8,299 bases of DNA from Deltaproteobacteria bacterium. GTDB taxonomy: Bacteria > Desulfobacterota > Binatia > Binatales > Binataceae. Numbering within the stretch: the first letter of the stretch is position 1; every line of letters starts with the position of its first letter. The position numbers were made by a program, and so were the translations under genes. This document shows, in pieces, positions 6,656-8,299 of the stretch. The stretch is from assembly GCA_003161515.1 (NCBI GenBank), contig PMOH01000422.1, forward strand, positions 1-8,299, read 5' to 3'. The notes under the pieces are model-generated. The model saw nothing but the letters and a program-made list of their open reading frames with translations. It had not been told where the DNA came from and did no database searches.

Positions 6656-7819
6656 ATGAACATCCACGAATATCAAGCCAAGCAAATTCTCGGACGCTTC
6701 GGCGTTCCCGTTCCCAATGGCAAGTTCGCGACCACGCCGGACGAGGCCGCGGCCGCGTTCACGGCGCTCGGGCAGCCGAAGGCGGTGGTCAAGGCGCAGA
6801 TTCATGCGGGCGGCCGCGGCAAAGCTGGCGGCGTCAAGTTGCTGACTGCGGCACCCGACGTGCGCGACTTCGCGGCGAAGCTGCTCGGAAAGCCGCTCGT
6901 CACGCATCAGACGGGACCTGAAGGCCGCGTGGTGCGGCGTGTCTATATAGAGGAGGCGAGCGACGTCGCTCGCGAGCTTTACCTCGGGATGCTCGTTGAT
7001 CGGAAGGCCGGCACGGTTTCCGTGATCGCAAGCACCGAAGGCGGGATGGATATCGAGGAAGTCGCCTCGAAGACGCCAGAAAAAATTCTTACTGAACAAA
7101 TCAGTCCGCTGCTCGGCGTGTCAGGTTTCCAGGCGCGCAAGATCGCCTTTTCACTGGGACTTAAGGACAAACAAGTCGGCCAGTTCGCAGCGCTGCTCGC
7201 GTCGCTCTATCGCGCGTTCGTCGAGACCGACGCGTCGCTCATCGAGATCAATCCGCTGGTCGTCACGAAGGACGGGCGCGTCATCTGCCTGGATGCGAAA
7301 ATGTCGTTCGACGACAACGCGCTGTTCCGTCATCCGGATATCCGCGAGCTGCGCGACGCCAACGAGGAGGATCCGGCCGAGACCGAGGCGGCGAAGTACG
7401 ACCTCAGCTACGTGCATCTCGACGGCAACATCGGATGCATGGTGAACGGCGCGGGCCTCGCGATGGCGACGATGGACATCGTCAAGATTTACGGCGCCGA
7501 GCCGGCCAACTTTCTCGACGTCGGCGGCGGCGCGAGCACAGAGAAAGTCGCCGCGGCGTTTCGCATCCTGCTCGCGGACAAACGCGTGAAGGGCGTGCTC
7601 ATCAACATCTTCGGCGGCATCATGCGATGCGACGTGCTCGCGCAGGGCGTCGTCGAGGCGGCGAAACAGGTGAAACTCAACGTGCCGCTGGTGGTCAGGA
7701 TGGAAGGCACGAACGTCGTCGAGGGCAAGAAAATTCTCGCCGACTCGGGCATCAAGGTGATTGCCGCCAGCGACATGGCCGACGCCGCCAAGCGCATCGT
7801 GAAAGAAATCGGAGCTTGA
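6656..7819 (+). CDS. sucC: Succinyl-CoA synthetase (ADP-forming) beta subunit
   Basis: With SucD, interconverts succinyl-CoA plus ADP and phosphate with succinate, CoA and ATP: the substrate-level phosphorylation step of the TCA cycle. The 387 residues are the normal family length. The N-terminal ATP-grasp domain shows Lys46 (VVKAQ), the glycine loop GGRGKAGG (52-59), Glu99, and the Mg-site residues Asn199 (EINP) and Asp213. The C-terminal ligase domain shows Asn264 (VNGAGLAM), FGGIMRCD (319-326) and EGTN (350-353). These positions match E. coli SucC numbering with no offset, so there are no net indels before them. A weak AAGG (6645-6648) precedes the ATG by 7 bases. sucD begins 7 bases after the stop, so the two subunits are probably made in step. 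ATP versus GTP preference is not decided by what I can see. Confidence 0.97.
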   Translation: MNIHEYQAKQILGRFGVPVPNGKFATTPDEAAAAFTALGQPKAVVKAQIHAGGRGKAGGVKLLTAAPDVRDFAAKLLGKPLVTHQTGPEGRVVRRVYIEEASDVARELYLGMLVDRKAGTVSVIASTEGGMDIEEVASKTPEKILTEQISPLLGVSGFQARKIAFSLGLKDKQVGQFAALLASLYRAFVETDASLIEINPLVVTKDGRVICLDAKMSFDDNALFRHPDIRELRDANEEDPAETEAAKYDLSYVHLDGNIGCMVNGAGLAMATMDIVKIYGAEPANFLDVGGGASTEKVAAAFRILLADKRVKGVLINIFGGIMRCDVLAQGVVEAAKQVKLNVPLVVRMEGTNVVEGKKILADSGIKVIAASDMADAAKRIVKEIGA

Positions 7820-7826
7820 TCCCCAG

Positions 7827-8299
7827 ATGAGCATTTTAGTTGATAAGAACACCCGCGTGCTGACGCAGGGAATTACCGGCGCTGTGGGCCAGCTCCACAC
7901 GCGCGCGTGCAAAGAGTACGGCACGAAGATGGTCGGCGGCGTGGTGCCGGGCAAAGGCGGCACCGACTTCGAAGGCATCCCGATTTTCGACACGGTCGAG
8001 CAGGCGCGCAAAGCGACCGGATGCAACGCGACGGTAATTTACGTGCCGCCGGCGTTCGCCGCCGACGCGATGCTCGAAGCGATGGCCGCGGGGATCGAAC
8101 TCGTCATTTGCATTACCGAAGGCGTGCCGGTGCTCGACATGGTCAAAGTGAAAGCCTATTTGACGGCCAGCAAGTCGCGTCTGATCGGTCCCAACTGCCC
8201 GGGAATCATCACGCCGGGTGAGTGCAAAATCGGCATCATGCCGGGGTACATCCACAAGCCGGGCGACATCGGCGTCGTGTCGCGTTCGGGCACGCTGAC
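7827..8299 (+). CDS. sucD: Succinyl-CoA synthetase alpha subunit (3' partial)
   Basis: Alpha subunit of the SucC partner enzyme; binds CoA and carries the histidine that is phosphorylated during catalysis. The first 157 codons are visible (family length about 290), and the frame is open to the window edge. From the ATG at 7827 the protein begins MSILVDKNTRVLTQGITG, followed by YGTKMVGGVVPGKGG, VIYVPPAF, ITEGVPVLDM, GPNCPGIITPGECKIGIMPG and VVSRSGTL, all standard SucD blocks of the CoA-binding domain. The phosphohistidine lies in the missing C-terminal half. The loop after GITG reads AVGQLH (19-24), where the common form is close to SQGTFH, a change in the CoA-binding loop. There is no strong Shine-Dalgarno in the 7-base gap, although GGAG (7811-7814) lies at the end of sucC, which suggests coupling to sucC translation. 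Confidence 0.95.
   Translation, partial: MSILVDKNTRVLTQGITGAVGQLHTRACKEYGTKMVGGVVPGKGGTDFEGIPIFDTVEQARKATGCNATVIYVPPAFAADAMLEAMAAGIELVICITEGVPVLDMVKVKAYLTASKSRLIGPNCPGIITPGECKIGIMPGYIHKPGDIGVVSRSGTL

Noticed and set aside
5615..7099. 494-codon antisense open frame across sdhA, sdhB and sucC
   Set aside because: It is opposite three well-supported genes with intact motifs, crosses their boundaries, and has the Arg/His-rich composition expected of a GC-rich antisense shadow.

Overview
The window is a chromosomal segment from a high-GC bacterium (GC-ending codons dominate by eye; GC not computed). All recognised genes are on the + strand. Three blocks are visible: the end of an ABC exporter operon, a 354-base non-coding spacer carrying a palindromic repeat, and a tight TCA-cycle operon that runs off the right edge. 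The gene order mdh-sdhC-sdhA-sdhB-sucC-sucD and the Bacillus-type succinate dehydrogenase fit deltaproteobacterial or related soil and sediment lineages (Desulfobacterota, Binatota, Acidobacteriota and similar). The sequence alone does not fix the phylum.

Left block (1-2113): an ATP-binding subunit whose first residues lie outside the window, and its ABC-2 type permease, overlapping by 8 bases. They form a NatA/NatB-like (YhaQ/YhaP-like) exporter of unknown substrate.

Spacer (2114-2467): holds a perfect 25-bp inverted repeat separated by a 73-base centre that has its own small GC-rich hairpin. It looks like a dispersed palindromic element of the REP/MITE kind. About 130 bases further on, a plausible sigma-70-type promoter lies just upstream of mdh.

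Right block (2468-8299): mdh (malate dehydrogenase), sdhC-sdhA-sdhB (di-heme cytochrome b, flavoprotein and iron-sulfur subunits of a type B succinate:quinone oxidoreductase), sucC and partial sucD (succinyl-CoA synthetase beta and alpha). Gaps are 7 to 24 bases, with Shine-Dalgarno sequences in most of them, so this is almost certainly one transcription unit. Together the enzymes carry succinyl-CoA to succinate to fumarate and then malate to oxaloacetate; fumarase is not in the window. SdhCAB also feeds electrons to the quinone pool.

The coding content is ordinary central metabolism, with catalytic and cofactor residues intact wherever I could check them. I see no evidence of a new system. 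The points worth a second look are the palindromic element, the Bacillus-like di-heme Sdh complex in a gram-negative-looking operon layout, and an altered CoA-binding loop in SucD.
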